A DNA stretch of 64,000 bases from CAWCTD01 sp963798455 (lineage in GTDB: Bacteria; Acidobacteriota; Terriglobia; Bryobacterales; Bryobacteraceae), in contig CAWCTD010000003.1 in NCBI GenBank assembly GCA_963798455.1, positions 620,001-684,000 on the forward strand, given 5' to 3'. The notes below the pieces were generated by a model that saw nothing but the letters and a program-made list of their open reading frames with translations, did not search any database and was not told where the DNA came from. Both the position numbers and the translations under genes were made by a program. Below are positions 1 through 9,833 of the stretch, piece by piece (the stretch's first letter is position 1; each line of letters opens with the position of its first letter).

Positions 1-1138
1 GAACGGCGCCGAACCACTGCGCCGTGATCCCCGACTCGAACTGACCCACCTCATTCGAAGCGCTGACGAAGACTCCGTTGACCGCGCTTACGCGGCCACG
101 CATGTGGTCCGGCGTATCGAGTTGGACCATGGTTTGCCGCACGATCACACTCACCATGTCGCAGGCGTCGGCGAGCGCCAATGCCGCCAGCGACAACGCC
201 GGGCTGCGTGACAGCCCGAAAACCACAGTGAAGACGCCGAAGCCGAATACGCACCCCAGCATCTTGACCCCCACTTTCCGCTCGAGAGGCCAGCGAGCCA
301 CGAGGACCGCCATCAGCACTGCTCCCACGCCGGGTGCGCTGCGCAGGAGCCCCAGACCGAAAGCCCCCACTTTCAGAATGTCCCGCGCGAAGACCGGCAG
401 AAGCGCCACCGCGCCGCCCAGCAGCACGGCAAACATATCCAGGGAGATGGCGCCGAGAATCAACCTGTGATCACGTATGTACCTCAACCCTTCCAGAACC
501 ATGCCGAGCGAAGTCCCTATCGGCCGGCGTTCCTGTTTCGGAACATGCACCGCTGAGACCAGGACCAGCGCAGCCAGATATGTAACCGCCGCGGAGGAGT
601 AGACCGGCACGGGGCTGCCTGTCAAACCGTAGAGCAGTCCGCCCGCCATCGGCCCGAGGATGGTTGCCGCCTGGAAGATAGAAGCGCTCCAGGCCACGGC
701 ATTCGGGAAGTGATCTTCAGGCACCAGCAGCGGCAGCAGCGCCTGGCTCGCCGGCTGGTTGAAGGCCCTTACGGTTCCATTCAGCAGCAGTACGAGATAG
801 ATAGGGTAAACGGAAGCCGGCCCTCGCACGGCTAGCCATACAAGCAGCACCGAGCACAGCGAGAACGCGCCATAGCAGGCCTGAAGGATGCGCTGTCGCG
901 CGACCCGGTCCGCGGTGTGGCCGGAGACCAGGAACAGCAGAATGCCTGGCAGGAACTGCGCCAGCCCCACAAGGCCCAGGTCCAGCGCCCGGTGCGTCAG
1001 CGCGTACACCTGCCATGCGACCGCCACTGCCTGCATTTCCGACGACACGATCGTCAAAAACCGGGCTGTCATGTAGAAACGGAAGTTGGGGTAGCGGAAG
1101 GCCACGCCGGCCGGCCGCCCCGCTGGCTTCAGGCGCAT
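1..1138 (-). CDS. MFS transporter, EntS/MFS_3-like (3' end outside window)
   Basis: Reading the minus strand from an ATG at 1138 gives an uninterrupted frame to the window edge, about 379 residues, so the C-terminus is missing. The protein begins MRLKPAGRPAGVAFRYPNF and then shows alternating hydrophobic segments, with the short basic loop GHTADRVARQR after the second membrane segment that is typical of major facilitator proteins. The arrangement resembles the MFS_3/enterobactin-exporter-like group, which export small molecules by proton antiport across the inner membrane; the substrate cannot be read from sequence. The start is chosen because it is the first ATG before the YPNFRFYMTARF segment. 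A small inverted-repeat element lies just upstream. Confidence 0.8.
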   Translation of the reverse strand, partial: MRLKPAGRPAGVAFRYPNFRFYMTARFLTIVSSEMQAVAVAWQVYALTHRALDLGLVGLAQFLPGILLFLVSGHTADRVARQRILQACYGAFSLCSVLLVWLAVRGPASVYPIYLVLLLNGTVRAFNQPASQALLPLLVPEDHFPNAVAWSASIFQAATILGPMAGGLLYGLTGSPVPVYSSAAVTYLAALVLVSAVHVPKQERRPIGTSLGMVLEGLRYIRDHRLILGAISLDMFAVLLGGAVALLPVFARDILKVGAFGLGLLRSAPGVGAVLMAVLVARWPLERKVGVKMLGCVFGFGVFTVVFGLSRSPALSLAALALADACDMVSVIVRQTMVQLDTPDHMRGRVSAVNGVFVSASNEVGQFESGITAQWFGAV

Positions 1139-1142
1139 GCGG

Positions 1143-1307
1143 ACTTAGTGCATGATTTCGCAAATACGGCGGCGTATTGTGGCGTACGCTTAAGCGTGCC
1201 GCTGCGGGCTTGAGCCCGCAGTTTGACGGCGAGCTGAAGCTGGCCGCTGCACCCGGAAGGGTGCGCCACCCTTTGTGACCGTATTTGCGAAATCATGTAC
1301 TTAGTGC
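1143..1307. mobile_element. MITE-like element with terminal inverted repeats
   Basis: A 19-bp sequence (1151-1169, beginning CATGATTTCGC) recurs as its exact reverse complement at 1279-1297. Immediately outside these ends the direct repeat ACTTAGTGC occurs at 1143-1151 and 1299-1307, looking like an 8-9 bp target duplication. Inside are two more hairpins (1202-1221, 9-bp stem with 2-base loop; and GCACCC-GGAA-GGGTGC near 1249-1264). No coding capacity. Size (about 150 bp) and structure fit a non-autonomous transposable element; the parent transposon is unknown. Confidence 0.7.
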
Positions 1308-1428
1308 CAGTTTCCCATAGTCCCCGGCGGAGCGCGCGAAACTACCCTCCAGCCGAAACACTGTGGTGTATGCTCGGGATAGGCGGGACTCGAAGAGAGA
1401 AATCCCGAGCCGGAGGGAGACAACGCAC

Positions 1429-2343
1429 ATGGGCAAGCCAAGAAAGATCCACAAGATTCTCAAGAGCACGCCGACCGTGGAAGGCGCGGGCGTCCACCTG
1501 AAAAGGGCGTTTGGGTTTCATGATGTGCCGCTGTTCGATCCGTTTCTGCTGCTCGACGACTTCCGCTCGGACAATCCCGCTCATTATCTCAGCGGCTTTC
1601 CGTGGCACCCTCACCGGGGCATCGAGACCATCACCTATGTCTTCGACGGCAGCGTGGAGCACGGGGACAGCATGGGGAACCGGGGGGTGATCCACTCCGG
1701 CGATGTGCAGTGGATGACCGCGGGCAGCGGCATCATCCACCAGGAGATGCCCAAGGGGCGGGAGGATGGTTTGATGGGAGGCATACAGCTCTGGGCCAAC
1801 CTCCCCGCAACTCATAAGATGATGGACCCGCGCTACCGCAACGTCCAGGGCAAGGACATTCCGGAAGTCACGCTGGATGGCGGCGCCAGAGTGAAGGTCA
1901 TCTGTGGGGAAGTGATGGGGGTGCGGGGCCCGGTGCGGGACGTCGTGATCGATCCCGAGTACCTGGACATAACGGTTCCTCCGGAGACTGCCCTGACGTT
2001 TCCTGCCAAGCCCGGCCACTCGGTCTTCGCATACCTGATCGACGGGAGGGCTTACTTCGAGCAGGAGCGCGATGCCTATTCCTATGAAGTCGAAGGGGCC
2101 AATTACTTTGACTTCAAGCGAGAGTGCCTGATCGGCCCCGAAAGCGCGATTCTCTTTCAGGACGGGGACGAGCTGGCGATTTCGACGGAAAAGTCCCCCG
2201 TCAGGTTCCTCCTCATATCGGGCAGGCCCCTCCGGGAGCCGGTGGCGTGGTACGGCCCGATCGTTATGAACACCCGCGCGGAGTTGCGCAAGGCCTTCGA
2301 GGAATACGAGAAGGGAACCTTCCTCAAGCACGCCCGGCTTTGA
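1429..2343 (+). CDS. Pirin family protein (bicupin)
   Basis: 304 residues starting MGKPRKIHKI. The N-terminal cupin carries the family signature HPHRGIETITY (residues about 60-70), and a later SGIIHQEMP segment; together H60, H62, H104 and E106 match the metal-binding His/His/His/Glu set of pirins. Pirins bind iron or another metal in the cytoplasm; some bacterial members have quercetin dioxygenase activity and others affect pyruvate dehydrogenase, so the substrate here is not known. The ATG at 1429 is preceded by GGAGGGA at a proper distance; a longer frame from 1363 exists but has no ribosome site. It stands alone between the MITE-like element and an MFS gene. Confidence 0.92.
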   Translation: MGKPRKIHKILKSTPTVEGAGVHLKRAFGFHDVPLFDPFLLLDDFRSDNPAHYLSGFPWHPHRGIETITYVFDGSVEHGDSMGNRGVIHSGDVQWMTAGSGIIHQEMPKGREDGLMGGIQLWANLPATHKMMDPRYRNVQGKDIPEVTLDGGARVKVICGEVMGVRGPVRDVVIDPEYLDITVPPETALTFPAKPGHSVFAYLIDGRAYFEQERDAYSYEVEGANYFDFKRECLIGPESAILFQDGDELAISTEKSPVRFLLISGRPLREPVAWYGPIVMNTRAELRKAFEEYEKGTFLKHARL

Positions 2344-2445
2344 GACCCCACGGCGCTTGTCGAATACGCGCCTGAGCTTGACGTCAAAGCCTCGCTTGCG
2401 CCAGGACGATACAATTGCAGGGTTGACCTTCTTTCGCCATGGGGG

Positions 2446-3711
2446 GTGACTTTGCCGAGTTCGTCTTCCAGAGCTACACCGGCGCAGTGGCGCGTCCTGA
2501 TCTTGCTGGTGCTTTCGGTCTGGATCAACTACATCGACCGGGCTAATCTGTCCGTGGCCGCTCCGCAATTGCGTTCCGAGCTCTCTCTGGGCCCGGCGGA
2601 CTTGGGCATCCTGCTCTCGGCGTTTTTCTGGACTTATGCCCTCCTTCAGCCAGTGGCCGGTTGGCTGGTGGACCGCTTCAACGTAGTTTGGGTGATGGCC
2701 ATCGGGTATTTTCTTTGGTCCGGCGCAACGGCCGTCACGGGGTTCGTCTCGTCGCTCCAGGCGCTTCTCATCTGCCGCCTGATTCTGGGCATAGGCGAGT
2801 CCGTGGCGTACCCGGCGTATTCCAACATCATGGCGAACCACTTCCCGCAGGACCGCCTGGCGCTGGCCAACGGCTTGATCGACGCGGGCTCGAAGCTGGG
2901 GCCCGCGGTCGGAACGCTGGTGGGCGGGCTGCTGGTGGCCAGCGTGGGGTGGAGAGTCTTCTTCATCGGCCTCGGGCTGCTCAGCCTCTCTTGGCTGGTT
3001 CCGTGGTATCTCTGGTCGCCGCGATCTTCCACGCGGCTCACCGCGCTGCGGGCGGGGGGGCGTGGCCCTGGTTTCCTCGATATCCTCCGGCTGCGCGCGG
3101 CATGGGGCTGCTTCTTCGGCCACTTCGGCGGCAACTACCTCCTGTATTTCCTGGTCACCTGGCTGCCGTCCTACCTGGTGATGGAGCGGAAGCTCAGCAT
3201 GGAGAAGATGGCGGTGCTGGGTTCTCTGCCCTACGTCGTGATCGCCATTGGCGCCATCACGACGGGCTGGTTGTCGGACCGGTGGATCCAACGCGGCGGC
3301 TCCGTCACCAAGGTCCGCATCCTGTTTGCGGCGGGCGGACTGGGGGGCGCGACTCTGATCGTGCTGGTGCCTCTGGTGCCCGGCAACGCGGCGGCCATCG
3401 TGATACTGTCGGCCGCCTGCTTCTCCTACAGTTTTTTCTCCTCGAACCTGTGGGCTATCACACAGACCCTTGCCGGACCCACGGCCGCGGGCAAGTGGTC
3501 CGGCTTGCAGAACTGCTGCGGCAATCTGGCGGGAGTAGTAGGCCCGACGCTGACGGGGTTCGTGGTCGCGCGAACCGGCCGGTTCTCGCTGGCATTCGTC
3601 TCGGTGGCGTGCGTGCTGGCGCTGGGCGCGTGTTCCTACATCTTCCTGGTGCGCCGGGTGGAGCGGATTCGCTGGTCCCAAGGCGCGGAGTTGCCGCAAA
3701 CTTGTGCGTGA
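2446..3711 (+). CDS. MFS transporter, anion:cation symporter (ACS) family-like
   Basis: 421 residues with about twelve hydrophobic segments. The N-terminal signature NYIDRANLSVA (residues 28-38) is the hallmark of ACS-family symporters, which import organic or sugar acids such as hexuronates, glucarate or galactonate with protons. The start is a GTG at 2446; the nearby ATG at 2439 is out of frame. The loop after segment two carries WLVDRFNV, as in other MFS proteins. No catabolic partner lies directly beside it, but several enolase-superfamily (sugar-acid dehydratase-type) genes are found 17 kb away, so a sugar-acid role is possible but only inferred. Confidence 0.88.
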   Translation: MTLPSSSSRATPAQWRVLILLVLSVWINYIDRANLSVAAPQLRSELSLGPADLGILLSAFFWTYALLQPVAGWLVDRFNVVWVMAIGYFLWSGATAVTGFVSSLQALLICRLILGIGESVAYPAYSNIMANHFPQDRLALANGLIDAGSKLGPAVGTLVGGLLVASVGWRVFFIGLGLLSLSWLVPWYLWSPRSSTRLTALRAGGRGPGFLDILRLRAAWGCFFGHFGGNYLLYFLVTWLPSYLVMERKLSMEKMAVLGSLPYVVIAIGAITTGWLSDRWIQRGGSVTKVRILFAAGGLGGATLIVLVPLVPGNAAAIVILSAACFSYSFFSSNLWAITQTLAGPTAAGKWSGLQNCCGNLAGVVGPTLTGFVVARTGRFSLAFVSVACVLALGACSYIFLVRRVERIRWSQGAELPQTCA

Positions 3712-3723
3712 ACGCAGGCGCCG

Positions 3724-6145
3724 CTACTTTCGCACGGCCAGGATGCTGTCGGAGGGGTCGAGCGTCACCTTAAGAGGGGCCTGCTTGAGCGAGGCGGAGA
3801 AGCTCACGGGATCGTCGTCCGTCTTCACCCACTGGACGACGGGCTTGCCGGTGCGGAACTGGATCTCGACGGGAACCCACGTGGTGAAGTCCGGATCGAC
3901 GCCGGACTGGGTGACTTTGCCGGTCACGGTGAACGCCGGCGCCTTGCCCCGGACCGAATACTCCATGTGCAGACTCGGGATTCCAGTGGCGTAGACCCAG
4001 TATTCAAAGAACGTCTCTAGAGTTGCGTCCGGCGATCCCGGCGGCATGTACTTCGCGGCCATCGCCCGGAACTGGTCCGTAGTCAGCGTGGAGCGGTTGT
4101 AGCGTTTGGTCAGTTCCGCCAGCAGGGCGAAGAACCGGTCGTCGCCCAACCGCCGCCGAAGCATGTGTATGATCCAGGAGCCCTTTTCGTACACGATGGC
4201 CTGCCACGCGTCCGGCGCCTGAGAAGACAGCAGGCGCCCGCCCCAGATGATCGGTCCCATGGACTCCCGGGTGCGGCCCTCGGTGGTCTCGGCGAGCAGC
4301 CGCTTGCGATACTCCGCCAGGGCGGATTCCAGCGCCTTCGGCCCCTTACTCTTCTCCAGAAAAAGGAGGGCTGAGTAGTTTGCCAGCGCCTCCATGAGCC
4401 AGGCGTCCTGAGGTCTGGCCGTGGACACGGCGTTGCCCCACCACTGGTGCGCGACCTCGTGGGCGTGCAGGATGTCGGAGAAGAAGGTTTGCAGGTACTC
4501 GTTGGAGGCCGGCACCGGGCGCTGCTCGGCGGGGAGGTAGGAGATCGTCGAGAGATACAACAGGCCGGGGAACCCCTGTCCTAAGCTGCCCGGAATCGGT
4601 GACACCGTCAAGGTGCGGAGGGGCGGCGACCCGAACTTCCCGGCCATGAACTCGAAGGCGGCGGCAATCTCGGAGGCCAGTTGCTGCAAGTGGGAGAGCG
4701 GGTCGGGCGGTGGGGCGGACAGCACCATGGGGACCTGGATGATGGTCGTCCGCTTGGCAGTGGGGTCATACGCTGGGCGCGGCACAATCCCGTAGACAGG
4801 CCTGGAGTCGGCACGCAGGCTGGGCTCGACCTGTCGGTTGGCGTATACGTCGATCTTGTACGGGCCTTTGGCCAGGCTCACGTGCTCATAGTTCCCCAGG
4901 TTGAAGCCTAGGAACCGAACGGGCGTGTTGATCCGGCGGTGGGTATAACCGTAGTCGCCCTCCGTGCCCTGGTCCACCACTTCACCAGCCACGACCAAAT
5001 CGAGGTTCTTCGGATATCGAAAGTACACATCGTAGGTGGCGAATTCATTGGGAAGGTTGGGATACCAGTTTTCGCGTGAGGCGACGAAATAGACGTTGTT
5101 GCCCGCGGACTGAATCACTTTGCCTTCGTGCCGGAATTCGATTTCGTAAGACTTGCCGCGCTCCAGGGGGGCCGGTGGGAGCAACAAGAAAGGCGGAATC
5201 TCCGCCACTCAGCAGGCGCTCGCGCAGAGCGTCATGCTGGAAGCACTCCGCCGCCGCGCCATTCACCCATGCCCCGGTCAGCCGCATCCGCGGCGACAGG
5301 TCAAGAGCCAGAACCCTGGTTCCGCTCTGCGCGGGTGTCAGCGTCACTCTGGTCGTAACCTTCAGCGTGAGGTCCGGATCGAGCACCGCATCCAAGCGGT
5401 AGTTGCTCAAGTGGAACTCCTCGGCGGCAGCGGCGCGGGACTTGTTGCGGAACGACCGGCCTTCGAAACGGGTCCAGATATCGAAATAGGAAGTGTTATC
5501 GCGAAGGGTGACACGGCCGATGTCGATCTGTTCGCTCGCGCGAGCGTCGTAGAGGACATCGAAGTTGCCCAGCGTATCGCCGGTCACCGTCGTGAACAGG
5601 AAGCCGGATGCGGGTCCGGCCGCGGAAAGAGCGTCCGCCACCAGTCGCGTCTCGAAACTCGAGGTGATATTGTTCACGACCGGGTTCCATTTCTCTTCCA
5701 GTAACGCTCCCATCTCCGGGCTCTTGAGAGACTCGCCCGCCTCGGCGATTTGCCTGGACAGAACCTCGTAGGTGTCGTCGGAAAAGAGCATCACGGCGAG
5801 CTTGAAGTGCTCGTTGAGGTTCGGCGACTTGGTGGCGAGGGCCAGCGACATTCTCTCGCTGCGGGTGGGAGGGAAGACCAGGATTTCGGCGTCTCCCGCT
5901 TCAACCTCCGCGGCGAAAACGGCCGAACGCCTGCGGCCGTCCACGGACTTCCCGAAAATCAGGTAGCCGTCGGTGAAATAGAAGCGCAGGTCCTCCTTGG
6001 AGAAAGCCAAGTCGCGGACCCGGTAGCACTCGTCCCGGTCCAGGCCCGCCTCGCGCATCTGGCTGGCAAGTTCGGCGGCGCTGCCGTTCCAGCCCCACAG
6101 GCTCGCCGGCAAGCTGAGACAGAGGGCCGCAAGCCAACGCACCAT
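3724..6145 (-). CDS. Secreted M1 family metallopeptidase, interrupted by a frameshift
   Basis: Two overlapping frames together encode one protein of about 806 residues. The 5' frame (6145 down to about 5170) starts MVRWLAALCLSLPASLWGW, a signal peptide; the 3' frame (to 3724) contains HEVAHQWWGN followed 18 residues after the second His by Glu in WLMEALANY, the HExxH-18-E zinc site of M1 aminopeptidases (gluzincins). Removing one C from the six-C run at 5166-5171 joins them as ...SAFLVAPTGPLERGKSY.... The product would be an exported aminopeptidase. The frameshift may be a sequencing error, a real mutation or slippage. Its signal-peptide DNA is shared with the next gene. Confidence 0.8.
6078..6113. 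repeat. 36-bp leader repeat, copy A
   Basis: This 36-base stretch, containing GCCGTTCCAGCCCCACAGGC, is identical to 8399-8434. In both places it encodes the same part of a signal peptide (LPASLWGWNGSAA) at the start of a secreted hydrolase gene. Confidence 0.8.
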
Positions 6146-6235
6146 GCTTACAGTCTAACCGGGATTCCGGTGGGCCGCTTCGAGTATGAGGGCCGGCTTG
6201 CGCACTCAGCCCCCTTCCCACCACCCCGCGCGGTC

Positions 6236-8463
6236 TCAGGGGGTGAGGAGGATGCGTTCTTCGGTGGCGGCGAGGACGGCTTTGCGGGTGAAGGGCATGG
6301 GGTGGTAGAGGCCGGCGGCCCAGTCCCGGAGGAGGTCGCTGTAATGCTTGCTGTTGGGGTCGCCGGATTCGCCGGGAACGTTGGTCATGACGGAGCGGTC
6401 CCAGTCGCCAACGTCGAGGATTTCGCGCCAGGAGGCGCCGTTGGTCTGCCGGAAGTTGGCGCCGCTGGTGGCGTTGACGGTGTTGGCATCGCCGGGCCGG
6501 GCGACGGGACCGAGTTGGTACTCGCGCTTGCCGAGCGGGTGGGCGAAGGTGATCTGGTGGAGGTCGCCCCATTGCCATTTCGACCAGTCGGGGCCGAGCT
6601 GCTTTTCGATTTGACCGAGGGCGGCGTCGAGGGACTTGGCGAGCGCGGAGGGGTTGGGTTTGGTTTCGAGCGCGCGCAGCAGGGCCTCGAGATCGGACCG
6701 CGCGGCGGCGTCGGCGAAGACGGCGACGGGAAGCTGGGACATCCAGACTTCGTAGATGAGGGCGGGGCGCGAATCGGCGCGCAGCACGGCGTCCCAGGAA
6801 AGCAGTTCTTCGACAGTTTTCGCGGCGCGGCTGCCGGGGTCGGGATGCCAGCGCTTCAGGACCTGGAGGAAGCGGCGGGCAGGCAGCGAGGTGACGTCCT
6901 GCTGCATGCGCTCGAAGTCCTGGACGTCGAGCTTGGCGCCGCTTGAGAGCATTTCGCGCACGCGGCCAACGCGGAAGGGGAGAGCCCATCCGTCGTAGCC
7001 GAGGGGGATGGAGTAGCCGGGGGGCAGGATGTTGTTGTTGGAAGTGGCGATGTAGTGGCGCAGGGGATTGAACTCGAAAGGCAGCTCATCAGACTTGCGG
7101 TAGCCCTGCCACTCGTAGCGGCCGTCTTCGCCGGGCACGGGAAGGAGTCCGGACCAGCCTTCGCGGATGGGGGTGAGGCCGCCGACCTGCCAGCCTATAT
7201 TGCCCTTGGTATCCGCGTAAACGAGGTTCTCGCCAGGGACGCGGTAGTAGGCCATGGCGGCGCGGAACTCCTTCCAGTCGCGGGCGCGCGCCAGGGCGAG
7301 GCCGGCGAGGTAGCCGGCGGTACCAGGTTCACTGCCCACCCAGCGCAAAACGAAGGCGCGATGGCGGGTGGGGTCTTCGTGGATGACGGGTCCGTGGACG
7401 CTGTAGCGGAGGGTGATGGCCTGCTCGCCGCGTCCCTTGACGGCGAGTTTCTGCTCCATGGTTTCGAACTTCTTCCAGGTTCCGCGGTAGCGGTATTCGC
7501 CGGGGCGGTCGGGGTTGAGGGTTTCGACGTAGAGGTCCTGCTGATCGATGCCGACGATAGTGAATCCGAAGGCCACGTTTTCGTTGTGGCCGAGGGCAAT
7601 GCCGGGGAGGCCCGGTTCGCCGGCGCCGATGGCATTCCACCCGGGCCCACCAGGTGCACAGTCTTGCGGAGGGACGGCAACCGGACGGGACGATGGGGGT
7701 CGTTGGCGAGGAGCGGACGGCCGCTGACGGTCATGGAGCCATCGACGACCCAGTTGTTGCTGCCCTGCTCGGTGGTGAGGAGAACGGGGCCAACGGTCTG
7801 CCGGTAGGCGTCGAGAATGTCGCTGGTGATGGCGGTGAGGTCGAGACCCTGGGGGACTTCGAGGGGAACGCTGGGCTCGATGCGGATGAACTCGAGCGCG
7901 CGCGCGAGGCCATAGCGCTGGATGTCTTCAGCGTGGGCGACCTCGCGGGAGAGGTTGCCGGTCATGGTGAGTCCGGCGACGCGGCTCAGACAATCCTCCG
8001 GCGCCCATAGGCCGGGAACGTAGCCGGCGAGAGCGAACTCGGCGGGGTATTTGCCGGCGGTGTTTTCGATGTACGCGTTGATGCCTTCGGCAAAGGCAGT
8101 AACGATGGTCTTGGCGTCGGGACTGTAGGCGGCCCACTCGGCATTCCAGTCACCGTGGAAGTTGACGGCGCGCGCGAGGGTGTCGCGGGGGACGGCCGAG
8201 GGACCGAGCACCTCGGCGAGTTTGCCGGTGCCGATACGCCGCCAGAGGTCAATCTGGAACAGGCGGTCTTTGGCGGTGATGTAGCCCTGGGCGAAGAAGA
8301 GGTCGTGGACGGTGGAGGCGTAGATGTGGGGAACGCCCCAGCGGTCGCGGAGGATTTCGACCGGCTTGCGGAGGCCGGGGGTTTTGACGGTTTCGGCCGC
8401 GCTGCCGTTCCAGCCCCACAGGCTCGCCGGCAAGGCAAGCAGGAGGACCGCTAGCCATCTCAT
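6236..8463 (-). CDS. Penicillin acylase family (S45) hydrolase, interrupted by a frameshift
   Basis: Two frames together give about 742 residues. The first (from ATG 8463) has signal peptide MRWLAVLLLALPASLWGWNG, an alpha-subunit region with VEILRDRWGVPHIYA, and GSNNWVVDGS, where the Ser at 7759-7761 is the expected N-terminal nucleophile of the beta subunit after self-cleavage. The second frame (to 6236) continues with ALGHNENVAFGFT and FNPLRHYIATSNNN. They join near 7638-7650: one extra base there restores HLVGPGWNAIGAGEPGLPG, the normal family sequence. S45 enzymes are periplasmic amidases acting on penicillins, acyl-homoserine lactones or similar amides. The break is either a base-call error or a recent inactivation. 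Confidence 0.82.
8399..8434. repeat. 36-bp leader repeat, copy B
   Basis: Identical to 6078-6113; encodes the signal-peptide C-region of the S45 hydrolase. The flanking leader codons are similar but not identical between the two genes. Confidence 0.8.
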
Positions 8464-8497
8464 AGCTACAGTCTAGAGCAATAAGGGAGGACTGTCC

Positions 8498-9262
8498 TCA
8501 CTTCCACGGCTGCCACCACTTCCGTGGCGTGCCTTCGGCTTCCAGGTCCGCCGGCGGCAGCGGCTCGCCAGCCAGCACCGCCGCGGGATTGGAGGTGAAC
8601 AGACGCTCCGCGGTTGCGGCGCCAAATTCGTCTCGCACCCAGCCGAAGGCGTAATCCAGCCGCGGCGGCCGGTTCTTGCAGTCGTGCCCGTCGCTGGCCA
8701 CAAAATGCACCAGCCCGCGTTTGAGAAGCTCCACGGAAAACGCACGCGCCTTCCTGCCAAACCGGCCGAGCAGGGACTGGGCCGTCACTTGAACGCAGCA
8801 TCCGTCGGCGGCCCAGCTTTCCAGCTTCTCGATGCGGTGTTGCAGAACGGTGTTCCGCTCGGGGTGGGTGATGATCGGGATCATGCCGGCCGAGCGCATA
8901 CGTTCTAACACCTCGTCCGTGGTCTTGACGAGCAGCAGTTCGGAAAGCTCGACGAGCACATAGCGCTTGTGATTGACGGCGTACTTGGACGGGTTCGCCA
9001 GGGCGTCCTGGACGTTCTCATAGTGGAGGTGGAAATCGCAGCCGTAGTGGATCCGGACCACGCCTTCACAGGCCAGGGAGAGCTCGGCGATCTTGCTCTC
9101 GGCCAGAACGGGATCGAAGGCGAACTGCAAATCGGAGTGGGGGCTGGCCACCAGATCCGTGGTCCCGGCCTCCGCTGCTAGCCGGACCATGGCAAGGCTC
9201 TCCTCCAGGTCAGGAGAGCCGTCGTCCATGCCTGGCAGGATGTGAGAATGAATGTCGATCAT
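8498..9262 (-). CDS. PHP-domain tyrosine-protein phosphatase, CpsB/CapC family
   Basis: 254 residues starting MIDIHSHILPGMDDGS. The metal-binding motifs of the polymerase/histidinol phosphatase fold appear in order: DIHSH, ASPHSD, THPERN and ASDGHD. This family of manganese-dependent phosphatases removes phosphate from tyrosine kinases (BY-kinases) that control capsule and exopolysaccharide export. The start at 9262 is preferred over an upstream in-frame codon at 9343 because the first conserved motif begins at residue 3. No kinase or polysaccharide genes are in the window; the gene follows a membrane/coiled-coil protein by 25 bases and probably shares its transcript. Confidence 0.9.
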   Translation of the reverse strand: MIDIHSHILPGMDDGSPDLEESLAMVRLAAEAGTTDLVASPHSDLQFAFDPVLAESKIAELSLACEGVVRIHYGCDFHLHYENVQDALANPSKYAVNHKRYVLVELSELLLVKTTDEVLERMRSAGMIPIITHPERNTVLQHRIEKLESWAADGCCVQVTAQSLLGRFGRKARAFSVELLKRGLVHFVASDGHDCKNRPPRLDYAFGWVRDEFGAATAERLFTSNPAAVLAGEPLPPADLEAEGTPRKWWQPWK

Positions 9263-9287
9263 GCAGCCGCGACCGTGAAGGAGCGGT

Positions 9288-9794
9288 CTAGATGAACATC
9301 TCCTCGTCGTGGGTGGCGCGTTCCACCGTGAGCCGCTTGCCACTGAACAGGTAACTCAGGGCGGCCTGGACCCCCGCCGCCACGGCGTTAATCTCGCGGA
9401 CCGGCCGCAGGATGCCTTTGTTCAATAGCGCGGCGGTTTCGTCCAGCTTGCCGATCGCATCGTCCAGGATAAACTCGACGCGGTCCATCTGGATTCGGGC
9501 GCGCGTTGTGGCCTCGCCTAGCACTTCGTCCACCCGCACGAGTTGCGTGTGGGCCAAATCGAGGACTTCACCGGCCCTCGTGGCGACCTCCGAGATCTGC
9601 TTGCGGCTGTGCTCAAGAGTGCGCTGCGCCGATTCGACAAACGACTCGGTCTGACCCGCGATGACGGCCACCTGCTCCCGAATGGCCTTAGTAGACTTGT
9701 ACGACCCCAGGAACAGGCAAGTCTGCAACACCAGGGCACTCGCCGAGATAAGGATGGCGCCGGCCATCAAGTACAGCAAAGCATCTGGGCTCAT
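9288..9794 (-). CDS. Membrane-anchored coiled-coil protein, DUF948-like
   Basis: 168 residues. An N-terminal membrane segment (residues about 5-31, LLYLMAGAILISASALVLQT) is followed by a long heptad-rich helical region with many Glu, Gln, Arg and Leu residues (about 35-130), then a short tail that includes SYLFSGKR. The organisation resembles the DUF948/YtxG group of general-stress membrane proteins, whose biochemical role is not known. It lies between a YtxH-like gene upstream (39 bases) and the CpsB-like phosphatase downstream (25 bases), so the three probably form one operon. Function unassigned. Confidence 0.65.
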   Translation of the reverse strand: MSPDALLYLMAGAILISASALVLQTCLFLGSYKSTKAIREQVAVIAGQTESFVESAQRTLEHSRKQISEVATRAGEVLDLAHTQLVRVDEVLGEATTRARIQMDRVEFILDDAIGKLDETAALLNKGILRPVREINAVAAGVQAALSYLFSGKRLTVERATHDEEMFI

Positions 9795-9833
9795 GAACGA
9801 TCAGGTATCCCGTGGGCCTCGCGGCCGATTTGC

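Noticed and set aside
1342..3699. 785-residue open frame on the minus strand
   Set aside because: Opposite to the pirin and MFS genes; Arg/Gly/Pro/His-rich composition without motifs is typical of high-G+C antisense frames.
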